Source: Isochrysis galbana (lineage: Eukaryota > Haptophyta > Isochrysidales > Isochrysidaceae). From it: 64,000 nt of DNA. The position numbers and the translations under genes are program-made. Below the pieces are notes generated by a model. The model did not search any database. It had not been told where the DNA came from and worked only from the letters and a program-made list of their open reading frames with translations. Every line of letters begins with the position of its first letter. Within the stretch, counting starts at the first letter, position 1. Where the stretch lies: positions 1,169,975 to 1,233,974 of the forward strand of contig CM030943.1 of the NCBI GenBank assembly GCA_018136815.1, read 5' to 3'. Shown piece by piece: positions 29,933 to 39,238 of this stretch.

Positions 29933-29949
29933 GCTACTCGCCTATACTA

Positions 29950-30541
29950 GCTCTAGGTTTCCCCGTCTCTGTTACGACGCCGCCCTTACATCCCCTCCCT
30001 CCACCTCCTCCCCTTCCCCCCTTCGCTCCTTTTTCTTCGGTTTCCGGGGTCCGGCTCCGGTGCGCTACTGAGAGCCTAGTTCAGAGTGTGGGTTTGGGCG
30101 GCAGGCCTGATGCCTATTGGAGTTTTGTGGGGAGTTAAAATATGGGAGCCGGGTGTTTGCGAGGGGGGAGATTTGTAGGGATGCATATGTGTATGTGTCT
30201 GGTGTCATCACTTCAAGGCGTGCGGGCAGGCTGCGGGCAGGTGCGCGGAGGGGTGTCGTGATAGTACCGGGCTAGTGGCAGTAGTGGTACTAGCCGCTCA
30301 GTTGTTTTATTATCATTTCTTCACCTTTTAATGTGCATGCATCTATCCGCACTGCGACAGTCTGCAGTGTAGGCCGCCTAGCTGACTAGCATACTCCAAT
30401 TAGGATATTTGTACTTATGACGACGTGCTCATTTAGACGAACTGAGAGATCGGCCACGAAGAGCGCTTGATTGATGCTCGTCGCACGCCGTGGCCCCGAA
30501 GTCGACAAAGTGAGTATGCATGTGAATTCCCTTGTATGTTG
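29950..30541. repeat. target repeat remainder and S-family 3' end (+)
   Basis: 29950-30100 continues the sequence interrupted by the LINE. 30118-30320 is an S-family 3' part with the hairpin TAGTACC (30262-30268) / GGTACTA (30286-30292) and a TTATT-rich tail. 30330-30541 is GLDH 3' flank. No gene. Confidence 0.65.
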
Positions 30542-32681
30542 TTATGGCTCTGAAAATATTTGATCGAGCAGCTCGTTGGTGAGAATTCCTTTAGGGTCAA
30601 GCACACGTCTCACCTCATTGAACTCCGCCATCGGAAAGCGAGCGTGAAGACGGCGCTGAAGTCATCATCGCGGGGGGAGGAGGGGGGGTCGGAAATCACA
30701 TATGCGAGATACGCTCTTGCAACGACGACGCAATTCGCAAGAAGGATGATGCAACTATTCCTTCTACCCTTGTTTACTTCAAATCTGCTGCACAGATTCA
30801 ACTTCATTCATGGCAACCTCCCTAGACACACCTTCATATTACAGCGTTCCTCGGCATCATCGGGCATCTCAATCTTTGCCCAATGCTGGTGTGCGTCATA
30901 CTTTGACCAGAGCTCGCGCCTGCACATGGCGTTATATTCCCAAAAGCGACGAGTGATGGCATCACGAACAGATGCCTCCTCCGTGGGGAGATACATGATG
31001 ATTCCAACCCAAGTGTGCAGGTCGTTAGGGTGTGGAGAGTAGGCAGGCGACATGGGGGATGAAGATCGGCGCGTCCCTGACCAACCAACGAGGTCTTGTG
31101 TGAGATCAAGGAAGGCGGCACGCAAGACAAATGCGAGATAAACGCTATGATGGAGGTAAGGAAACAATCGGATGAAGCACAGATCCTAGATGACGTGGTG
31201 GGCAGCGAGTGCCACTGAACAAAGCAGTTGGTTGAAAAGAGAGCGTACATCGTTGTTCAATCGGAGCAGGCGCCGGAATATCGGAGCTCTCGATCATATC
31301 AAGGAGGTCCTGCATATACGCGAGGTCGCGCCCATCGGAGGCCCCAACCTTACCGCAGGGAAGTGCAACTTCCGAGACCCATTGCTGGCCTGAAGTGGAG
31401 CACGGGCTAACGAGTTGTCAACATGGTGCATGATTCAGATACAGCCTGCCATGTTAGCATTGCCTCCGCAGCCCGTCGATCGACTCACCGCCACACTCGA
31501 AGCCGAGGATACGATCGGACCAGTCTATGCGTTCGCCCTGCGAACGTTCCCAGAAGAGAGCCTCGGCCTTGTTGACTTCCACGACGTGAGCTTTGCTCAG
31601 CGGATCAAGAGCCAGCAGAGCATCTCTACAAGTCAAAAGGCAGCTTTGGGCCGCTGAGGGAACATCCAAAGAAACCATGGGCTAGCCAGCATGGCAATGC
31701 TTCCGAAGCTCTCCTACTATTGTAGCAAGCGCCAGCCTCGCACCTGAGCTGAGCAAAGTTCATGCTCCGCGCATCTTCATGGGAGACGGATGCCGTCCTT
31801 TTCACCAAGAGTTCACGCAGTGGCGCAGTAGCATGAAATTCATCCACCTCGGGGACAGACAATTTATGATCACCTGCTGGTAGCGGGTCGCAAGTGACCA
31901 CTACTACAGTATCAGTGTGCGGAATCCACATGTACCGCATGTGCTGGTGTGCCAGGTGCTTCTCGTGATTCTTTACCACTTCCGCACGACTCGCGACGAA
32001 CGTCCTTTGGACCAGCTTATGCGCAGGAACGCATTGAAGAGTCACCTCACTCACCACACCGAGAGCACCAAGCCCCACCCGCGCCAACCGGAATAGGCTT
32101 GGCTCGCAATCTGCCGAAAGTTGGATCGCCCCCAGAGCAGGCGTGATGAGGGTCATCGCCACAACCTGCTCGTCCACCGGAGGGATCGAGGCCCCAGTTC
32201 CATGTGCGCCTACTTGTATAAAGCCGCCGATTTGCTGCTCGGCAATCGAGGCGTAGTTTTGGAGTGTGAGGCCATAGGGTCTGAGAGCCTCCACAACCTC
32301 CTTGACGCGCGCGCCAGCGCGCACTGTCACTTGCTTTGCTTTAGCATCGACTGAGACGATGGCGTCACAATGGGCCATATTGAGCATGGCGTCATTACTC
32401 AGCCCAATACCATTGGGGCTGAGGGCAGAGCCGACAACACGCACCCGCCTTCCAGCCTCGTGCATAAAGTGCAGGATACGCTCGACAAGTGCTGGCGAGT
32501 CGGGCTCGAAGTAGAGCTCAGGCGATGCCTCGTGTGTCGCCGACCAGTTGGAGACCACCTCGCCTCGTGTGCCGCCCAGCTGCTCTGCCGACTCGGTGGC
32601 AGCGGCAGCGCGCGCTGCGAGAAGCGAACTCCCAGTGACGAGCGCCGCGGCGGCGGTGCGCCCGCGTAGAAGCCGGTGCAT
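30542..32681 (-). CDS. GLDH: L-galactono-1,4-lactone dehydrogenase, five exons
   Basis: Exons (minus strand) 32681-31744, 31625-31489, 31389-31249, 31076-30832 and 30655-30542; all GT-AG, frames agree; 524 aa. The N terminus (MHRLLRGRTAAAALVTGSSLLAAR) suits a mitochondrial presequence. FAD-binding region: VGSALSPNGIG (83-93), then IGGFIQVGAHGTGA. The C-terminal half matches plant GLDH closely: DWSDRILGFECGGQQWVSEV, IPAPAPIEQRWTRRSSSPMSP, TWVGIIMYLPT, HQHWAKIE, and VRRVLDPKGILTN. The enzyme oxidises L-galactono-1,4-lactone to ascorbate and passes electrons to cytochrome c in the mitochondrial intermembrane space; in plants it also helps complex I assembly. The upstream frame in exon 1 extends without a good ATG through a GAGGGCGAGG-rich leader and is rejected. 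Confidence 0.95.
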
Positions 32682-33190
32682 CAGGCCGATTCGCGCTGGA
32701 CTGCAAGCTCTCACTCCCTCGCCCTCGCCCTGGTCCTCGCCCTCGCCCTCGCTCTCCCCAGCACCTCTCCTCTCCCTCGCCCCCGTCCCTCGCTCTCTCG
32801 CTCTCGCCTCGCGCGCCCCGCGCTCCGTCGTACGCACCTGAGAGCCAACCGACGAAACTCTGATAGCTCGAGCCCGGTCACTCACGGTCGAGCTCCCTTC
32901 ACTGTTCACAGGGTCGGAATGTCACTAGGGTAGGAATATATCCTAGTCCTAGATGGGACATACGTATTCACCGTATTTAGCCGTATCACAGGGAGGCCGC
33001 AGCGTGGTCCCCTGTGGCTTGAGGATGAGACCGAGGATGAGACCGCGGCGCGCCGCGCCGCGCATCCTGTTACTTCATCGGGCATGAGATGATACCAAAG
33101 ACCAAAGGGGCCAATTGACCACACAGGACACAAGGCACAGGGCACACTAACAGTAACAGTGTAACAGTATACAGTACATAACATAAATTA
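32682..33190. other. GLDH upstream region
   Basis: 32704-32800 is CCTCGC/CTCTCG-rich (purine-rich on the coding strand). 32935-33190 shows nothing clear except GCGGCGCGCCGCGCCGCG at 33044-33061, a GC palindrome. Confidence 0.4.
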
Positions 33191-34059
33191 CTAATGTTAT
33201 ACCCAAGCCAACCCCACTAGCTAATTGGACACAACTTTTCAGTCCCGGAATCCCGCCATGCCTGACGAGCCAGGTGTCCGAATGGTACCGGGGGGAGGGG
33301 GCACTGCCCCCTCCCCTCGATATTTGTCCTCCCCCCAGTCCATGCACCGACCCTGCGCACCCCAGCACACCCTCTCCTCGAGGCCACGCTTGGGGAAAAC
33401 CCCTTTCGGGTAAAACAACGCAAGGGGGGGGGAAGGGGGGGGGGGAACTCGTGAGTTTAGGGGCCTAGAGCGCTAATCTCCCTCGCCCAGGCGAGTGGCC
33501 GCGACGAGCCGCGGCCCTTCCCTCCTGGCTCTGGCGCCCCCGTCTTCTCTTACCCAAATAGTTCGAGAAGACACGTAAACACCGGAGGGGAGAGCTGCCG
33601 CTCCCCCCTCCCCTCCTCTTCCCTTTTCCTCCTCTCTTCCCTGCGGCGGGGGCCCATGGCGCGCGCCTGCGGCCCCTCTCCAGGTCCCCAGGTGGCCTGC
33701 AAGGGCCTGGGAGCGCTGCTCAGGGGGCAGGTGAGGCTGGGGCATGGCCCTGGCCCCTCCTGCCTCTCCCTCGCTGGCTCTCGAGCCCCTGCCAGTCGAC
33801 TAGAGCTGGCTGGGGGGTCCTGATCAGGGGGGCCCAGGGGGAGGAGGGGCTGGTCAGAGGGATGGGCAGGCCACGACGGGCCAGGGCGGGCGAATCAGGC
33901 GTGCCTGTGGGGAGAGAGATGGGTCAGCAGGGCATTGTGCTCTTGGCAGGCCATCAGGCGTGCCAGGTGCCAGGAGAGCGGGTGGTTCCTCCCCCATGGC
34001 AGGGGAGGAGTTGAGAGAGAGGGGGGCTCGTGCCCCCCCATGGGCGAACTAAGTATCTC
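33190..34059 (-). repeat. R1 repeat (inverted long copy)
   Basis: Reverse-complement relative of 25620-26470: begins at the GTTATACCC...CCAACCCCACTAGCTAATT end and closes at 34045-34059 with GCGAACTAAGTATCTC, the left half of the family's palindrome. The right half is found at 35131-35152 beyond the piggyBac-like insertion. Confidence 0.75.
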
Positions 34060-35130
34060 TTAAGACGCCGGGGGAAGCACCCGCGAGGGTGCTTCGAGGC
34101 TCCCTCTCCTGGGCCATGAGCACGCCGGTCTCTGGGGGTCTGAAGGGCAGTGAGAGGTGCATGGATGGCGGCATGCACCAATGGGACGAGTGTCTACCGT
34201 CAGACGATGAACTGCCGCCCGAAAATCCCGAGCCCTACTTGTTTGCGGGCGACGCCCTTGATGTCGCACAGTGCTCGCCACAACAGCTCGAAGATCTCAT
34301 CCAATCGTCGAAGCGACGCTGCCAGCGGCCGCGCGCAAGCCGCACATGTGTACAAGACAAGCACCTGTGCGGACCTGACGAGGACATGTCAGAGCACGTG
34401 ATAAGGAGCGTGCCAAAGTGGGCGATCGAGCGTGGGCGCGCCTACTGCGGCCTTTACTCCTGCCCGGAAGCAGTTACTAAGGTGAGTAGCTCATCACATC
34501 GGCACAAGCAGGCACCGCGGGCTAAAGCAGGCTCAGGCGTTTGGTGCATTAAGTGCGAGCGCGCTTACCACCCAGCGTGCTACAGCATCTTTCACCGCCT
34601 CACGCGAGCGCAAGACGATATGGATGTCCCCACGCCACCAAGCACCAAGAAGTCGTCGAAGACGCCAGCGAGGTCGCGCGGCACAAAGAGGCGCCTCGTT
34701 GATTCCGACTCCGAGCTTGAGATTGACGACGACGACAACTGAGAGTCGGACGGCGGGGAGGGGGGGGGCTGTGCAGTCAGTCTGGGTGCGTGTCAGTGAG
34801 TGGGGAGATAACAGGAGGTCTCTAGGGGGCAGAGGGGTAGTGAGATGCGCGCACGTGCGTGTGAAGCCGCGTGGGGAAGCGCCGGTGCTCTGGGCAGCTG
34901 AAGCACCTTTTGCGGCTTGCGTTCGCGCAGCCGCTTCGGTAGTACAAAATCGTACCTAGAGTGCGTCGAGCGTCGAATTGGTGCAAGCCGCGGCAAGGGA
35001 AGCTGGAATGGGTATGGAGCCATACTCCTATACCACTCCTGCCACCCACGGGGAGGTCTGGGAGGCATGGGAGAAGGCGCAGCGGCTCCGCGCCGGCGCG
35101 CAGCACCTCCGAAGGTGCTTCGCGTCTTAA
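34060..35130 (+). mobile_element. piggyBac-like DNA transposon, reduced, between TTAA sites
   Basis: TTAA flanks both ends (34060-34063, 35127-35130). The inside ends are inverted: GACGC...GAAGCACC on the left and GGTGCTTCGCGTC on the right, the left followed by a hairpin GAAGCACCCGCGAGGGTGCTTC. The encoded frame (34089-34742) has a Cys-rich C terminus like the piggyBac CRD. At 1.06 kb there is no DDE catalytic domain, so it is non-autonomous. It was inserted in the central palindrome of an R1 repeat. Confidence 0.72.
34089..34742 (+). CDS. piggyBac-like element protein without DDE domain
   Basis: 217 aa (first ATG of the probable protein is MSTPVSGG, 34116). The N-terminal half is acidic (DECLPSDDELPPENPEPYLFAGD). 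The C-terminal half has YCGLYSCPE ... VWCIKCERAYHPACYSIFH, a C-x4-C / C-x2-C-x4-H-x2-C-x4-H pattern that fits the cross-brace zinc domain at the end of piggyBac transposases; a PHD/RING-like finger is the alternative reading. The Lys/Arg-rich TPARSRGTKRRLVDSD tail could be a nuclear signal. The catalytic DDE region is absent between the two halves. Its position inside the TTAA-flanked unit supports an element protein rather than a host gene. Confidence 0.55.
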   Translation: MLRGSLSWAMSTPVSGGLKGSERCMDGGMHQWDECLPSDDELPPENPEPYLFAGDALDVAQCSPQQLEDLIQSSKRRCQRPRASRTCVQDKHLCGPDEDMSEHVIRSVPKWAIERGRAYCGLYSCPEAVTKVSSSSHRHKQAPRAKAGSGVWCIKCERAYHPACYSIFHRLTRAQDDMDVPTPPSTKKSSKTPARSRGTKRRLVDSDSELEIDDDDN

Positions 35131-35290
35131 GAGATAAACTTAGTTGGGGATGTGGGGCACGAGGCACGAGCCGCAGAGTGGGCGCCCCTGGTAGAGCTCA
35201 GGAGCGCCAGCCAGGGAGAGGCAGGTTGCAGGCAGTTCGAGGAGGCCAACCAACAACCAAGGCCCAAACCCAGCTGGCCTCCAGGAGCAG
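35131..35290. repeat. R1 repeat remainder after the piggyBac-like insertion
   Basis: Begins GAGATAAACTTAGTTGGGG, the right half of the R1 palindrome, then GC-rich R1 body (GAGCTCAGGAGCGCCAGCCAGGGAGAGGCAGG). Confidence 0.7.
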
Positions 35291-35480
35291 GGTTCGTGTA
35301 GGAACGTTCCAACGGCGGTGTTCCACTGTTCACTGTTCCACGTGAAACACCACCCTAAAATGCTGTTCCTGTTCCAACGTTGGAACACCAGCCCTAAAAG
35401 GTGTTCCAACAAGGTGTTGGAACACTGTGGAACAGTTGTGGGAACAGTGGATTTGCCGCTTGGAACAGTGCGACAGTGCA
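35290..35480. repeat. cluster of GTTCCA/TGGAAC inverted words
   Basis: About fifteen GTTCC or GGAAC words in 190 bp, including the perfect 16-bp palindrome GTTCCAACGTTGGAAC (35371-35386) and GTTCCAAC...GTTGGAAC at 35403-35423. Abuts the unknown minus-strand frame. Confidence 0.7.
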
Positions 35481-36345
35481 CAGTGCCCGCGTGGCCTTCT
35501 GCGCGTCCTTCTTCCTGGGCGTGCTGATCATCTCCCATCGCGCGCGCGAGATCGAGTCCGCCGCGCCGCGCTCGCCCTGCTTCGTTCCCACGAGCTTCTG
35601 GCCGAACACGAGCATCTCGCTCAGGCTCTTGTCCGTGAAGGCCTCGTGCACCGCTCCGCGCATGCGCTCGAGGATGATGCGCGCCTCGCGCTCGGACGTG
35701 CACGGCCGGTGGAGCGCCCACGTGATGAAGAGCCTCGTCTGCGTGCGCCGCCGCCGCTGCGGGCTCGCTGAGAGCGCGTGCCGCTCCCACCACGCGTCGC
35801 CGGACCATTGCGACGAGCCTCTCTTGTACACTGGCCCAGCAACCTCGCGCGTGATTGGGAAGCCCGACGCTGCGACCACCGGCTCGTAGTTCATGATCCG
35901 CAGCTCGCTGCGCGTGCGGAACTCGCGCCGGAAGACGTCCGAATCGTACTGCGGCTGCGGGGGCACGTAGCGTGTGCCCGAGACGTGCGCGTACTTCGTG
36001 AACGTGTCCGCAAGCATGTCCATCACGGCGTTCGAGTCCTCACGCAGCGCTCGTTGCAACTCCCTCAGGCCAGCGGCGCGCTCCGTGTCGTTGCGCGGTT
36101 GCACCACCTTGGCCAGGATCCGCAGAGGCTCTCTTGGATGCGCGCGCTGTCGTCCTGTTGCGCGTTCGAATGCACGAAGCGCAAGTCCTTGCTAATGTAG
36201 ACGTCCGCAGGATCGGCGAACTTTGTTGGCCGACGCAGCTCCGCGGGCAAGTCCTTCACGTGCCGCATGTACTCCTCAAAGCTACCCGCGCGCGCGTCGT
36301 GCTTCCGTCGCTGCGCGTACTGCGCGCCCATGGATATACCTATGT
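35454..36345 (-). CDS. unknown protein-coding remnant in two overlapping frames
   Basis: Two minus-strand frames overlap near 36065-36140: an upstream one (MGAQYAQRRKHDARAGSFEEYMRHVKDLPAELRRPTKF...) and a downstream one (RNDTERAAGLRELQRALREDSNAVMDMLADTF... RREFRTRSELRIMNYEPVVAASGFPITREVAG ... KSLSEMLVFGQKLVGTK). Charged-residue pattern and codon bias look genuinely coding, and the two probably come from one gene. I do not recognise the family. It is framed by the GTTCCA cluster and an S-family 3' end, so it may be element cargo or captured foreign DNA. Confidence 0.45.
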
Positions 36346-36795
36346 AGCTGTGGCACTGTGGCACCAGCACACGTCAAGGCGTACGGGCAGGTGCGCGGAG
36401 GGGTGTCGTGATAGTACCGGGCTAGTGGGAGTAGTGATACTAACGCTCAGTTAATTTATTATTACATAGGGCATAGGTCGTGGTCGTGGCTACCAGTAAG
36501 GAAAGCGAGGCCGCGTGCGCACGTGCGCACCGTGCGCGTGCCGCGTGCGTGGCGAGAATATTAAAAGGTTGTTTTTGGCCGCCGATACGGCGTGCGCGTG
36601 CCGCGTGGAAGAGTACACTTCTGTCTCAAATGTTCATGTTGACACTGGTTTAGTCACACAAGTGTTCATTGCTACGCTTTTCTAAAGTTCAGTTTTTAGT
36701 CAGAGGGTGTTCGACTAGTATTTAAAAAGATATTTGGGGGAAGGGGTGCTGACCGCCCACCCTTTTCGCTCCGGGCGCGGCGAGGCTGTCCGGCC
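36345..36795 (+). repeat. S-family 3' end and LINE tail; ARFRP1 upstream region
   Basis: 36365-36470 is an S-family 3' end with hairpin (TAGTACC/GATACTA, one wobble) and TTATTATTA tail. 36500-36570 ends GAGAATATTAAAAGGTTGTTTTT, a LINE 3' tail. 36780-36860 is CT-rich and leads to ARFRP1. Confidence 0.6.
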
Positions 36796-38080
36796 ATGGT
36801 GCGCTCGCGCGCGCCTCTCTCTCCCTCTCTCCGCTTTCCTGCCGCTACTCCCTCCCCTCTGCCGCGGCCAGTTGGCCATTGTGTGCGCAGCTTGGCCCTG
36901 TAAGCTGCCCGGCGCGGCCCATCTTCTCACAGTCTAGTCCCGTCGGCCTGGATCCGCGCAGTTCTCTCTCCTTGTCGGGTTCTGGCAGCTCCTGTTCAGA
37001 CAGAACGAGTTCCAGGTCCTCATCCTCGGCGTCGACCGCGCGGGGAAAACGGTGACCGGCTTCATCAAGGCTGTTCGTGTCCGCCTGCTGCCCCCACTTT
37101 AAACGCAGGCTCACCAGGTGACCCCCCACCCTGACAGACGATACTCGAGCAAATCAAGGCGGTTTTCACTGGGCGCGAGCCTCTTGCAGCCAACAAGATT
37201 GCGCCGACAGTGGGCCTCAACATAGGCCGTCTGCAAGTCCGACGCGCCAAGCTCATCTTTTGGGATCTGGGGGGGCAGTCGTCGCTGCGGGCTATATGGG
37301 AAAAGTACGCGCATGCGCACACGGTATGAGAGCATGGTCTTGATTGAGCTTCATGTGAAGCACAAGCCCGTGACCGACCATCTGAAAACTCAGGTATTAT
37401 TCGGAAGCGCATGGCCTCATATACGTGGTAGACTCTGCAGACCCTTCTCGGGTTGAGGAGGTACGTGCAGTGAGAGAGCATGACTACAACACGATTTAAC
37501 AGAGGAAGCAAGCTGCATCTGGCTCTTCCCTATGCTCATCCTTCTTGCCTGCATACACACAGGCTCGCGCTGTACTGCAACAGCTCCTCAGTCACCCGGA
37601 TCTCGCGGGCATCCCAGTGTTGCTGCTAGCCAACAAGCAGGTAAAATCGGGAGAGCACCCTCTCGTAAGATATACTCGCTATTTCTGTGCGTCACTTGCT
37701 ATTTTGTACGAATGCTTTGGAGTCGCCCATCTTCCTCTTTCTTGCTCCTATGCGGCAACCCGTTACAACTTGGCGCTGTCTACATCTCAGGATGCTCCTA
37801 CTGCTCTCACTCCGCATGAGATAGAGGCCAGCTTTGCGCTACAGCAAATTTTGGACTCAACACAGCCACGGCAAGTGTTTGGCACAGCCGCTGTAACCGG
37901 GTGTGCAACTATGCTACTAGAGTGAAAACTCGTTACCTACATATACTTCCAGTCCAATGCCATCCATGACTTGCCATTTACCCCTAATTGACCCACAGGG
38001 AAGGTGTAAAAGAGAGCATCAGTTGGCTGGTGGAGACGTTGAGAGATTCGCCGCGAGCGCAGGGCATTCAGCCCTATTGA
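36796..38080 (+). CDS. ARFRP1: ARFRP1-type small GTPase, seven exons
   Basis: Exons 36796-36798, 36962-37051, 37138-37304, 37394-37460, 37563-37640, 37791-37900 and 37999-38080; all GT-AG; 198 aa against about 201 in animals. Motifs: P-loop GVDRAGKT (24-31), VGLNIG switch I region, FWDLGGQ (72-78), LANKQD (131-136) and TAAVTG. WEKYYSEAHGLIYVVDSAD spans a splice and matches ARFRP1/Arl3p. The N terminus MFSLLVGFWQLLF lacks Gly2, so it is not myristoylated but fits the N-acetylated helix used by ARFRP1/Arl3p at the trans-Golgi, where it recruits ARL1 and golgins. The ATG is the last codon of exon 1 and the junction is inferred. Confidence 0.93.
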
Positions 38081-38635
38081 ATCGATGCAGTATTGTCGTG
38101 GTCTCTTCTCGATTGGCCTTGTTGATTCCCTCTTAGAAAACGAGGTGAACTCAATGCGCTTTTGTGTCTGAGTATGTTGGCTGTCAATACAGCAATTCCT
38201 CTCGCACCACAGTCGTATGTCTTACCGTTCAATTGTGGATCGCTCTTCTTACGCATATAGCGCCGCTTTACGTTGACCAACTGCATGAGCGCCCTCAAGT
38301 CAAGATCGATTTTTCTGTACTACATACTACTTGCCATCTTTGTATTCATGGGTCGCATGGAACACGCATTTGGATGTGACGCCTTTTGCTGATCGGGCTG
38401 CTGTTTGTGTAATCAGCGTTGCTGGTCCATGGCATGGGGGTGGCTAGCAGAGAGGGGTGGGATTCTGTAGGTCGCAGAATATTGATTGCAATTGCGATGG
38501 TATGAGGGGTGATGACGATGGCCCATGCTCATCGTGGTGTGTGAAGCGATCATGCTATGGCGTCATGCATCATCATTCGTTTGAGTAGTTGGGGGACGAA
38601 GAGGACCAGGAATATGTAGTCCATGTATGTACACT
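38081..38635. other. intergenic, ARFRP1 3' flank
   Basis: AT-richer than neighbours. No ORF, repeat or RNA gene recognised. Confidence 0.4.
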
Positions 38636-39238
38636 AACTAAGTTTATACTTGGTTACGAGCTGGAGCGCGCCGCCGCGACTCCCCTCTCCTTCGGGCCCC
38701 CCGCCGAGGGCGGGCCCCCTGCCCCCACAGACCAGTCGCTGGCGAAGCGGCCGCGTCCACCCTCGGAGGCCGAGCAGGTGAGTGCGACCCCGGTCACGCC
38801 ACACGGCCCGTGGCCCCGGCCACACCGCCCACAACAGCCATGCTGGCCCCCATCATGGGGGACAGCAGGCTGCAGGACTCAGAGAGATGGCATCAGGCAA
38901 GCAGAGCCTGCAATCCATTGGGCATGCCTTATGGCAGAGGCCCCTCTCACCCTGGTGAGGGCCGCGCCGCCTCGGCGGCGCGACCCGCGGCCGGGTGGCC
39001 CTTATGGGCACATCTCAATGACATGCAACATGACGCTACTACACCACACAACAAGCTGGCAACACAAAATGGGTCTGTTGGTCACAACTCTCAGCCAAAT
39101 GGCACCCACAACACCCGTACCCTCCAGAACCTGCCCACACCAAGGCACGACGCAGCTGACCCCCGCCCCGCCCGGGCCCGACACTCAGGATCTAGAGTCA
39201 GACGAAGAAGAACAACAAGTTGATTCAGATGCGATCTA
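38636..39238 (+). repeat. R1-related repeat with a long open frame
   Basis: Begins with the family hairpin (AACTAAGTTTATACTTGGTT) and a GC-rich stretch shared inverted with 13650-13740. A plus-strand frame runs through it (SLAKRPRPPSEAEQ ... PDTQDLESDEEEQQVDSDAI, stop at 39239). The acidic tail looks protein-like, but the frame begins in repeat sequence and I do not call it a host gene. Ends at a K1 word. Confidence 0.5.
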
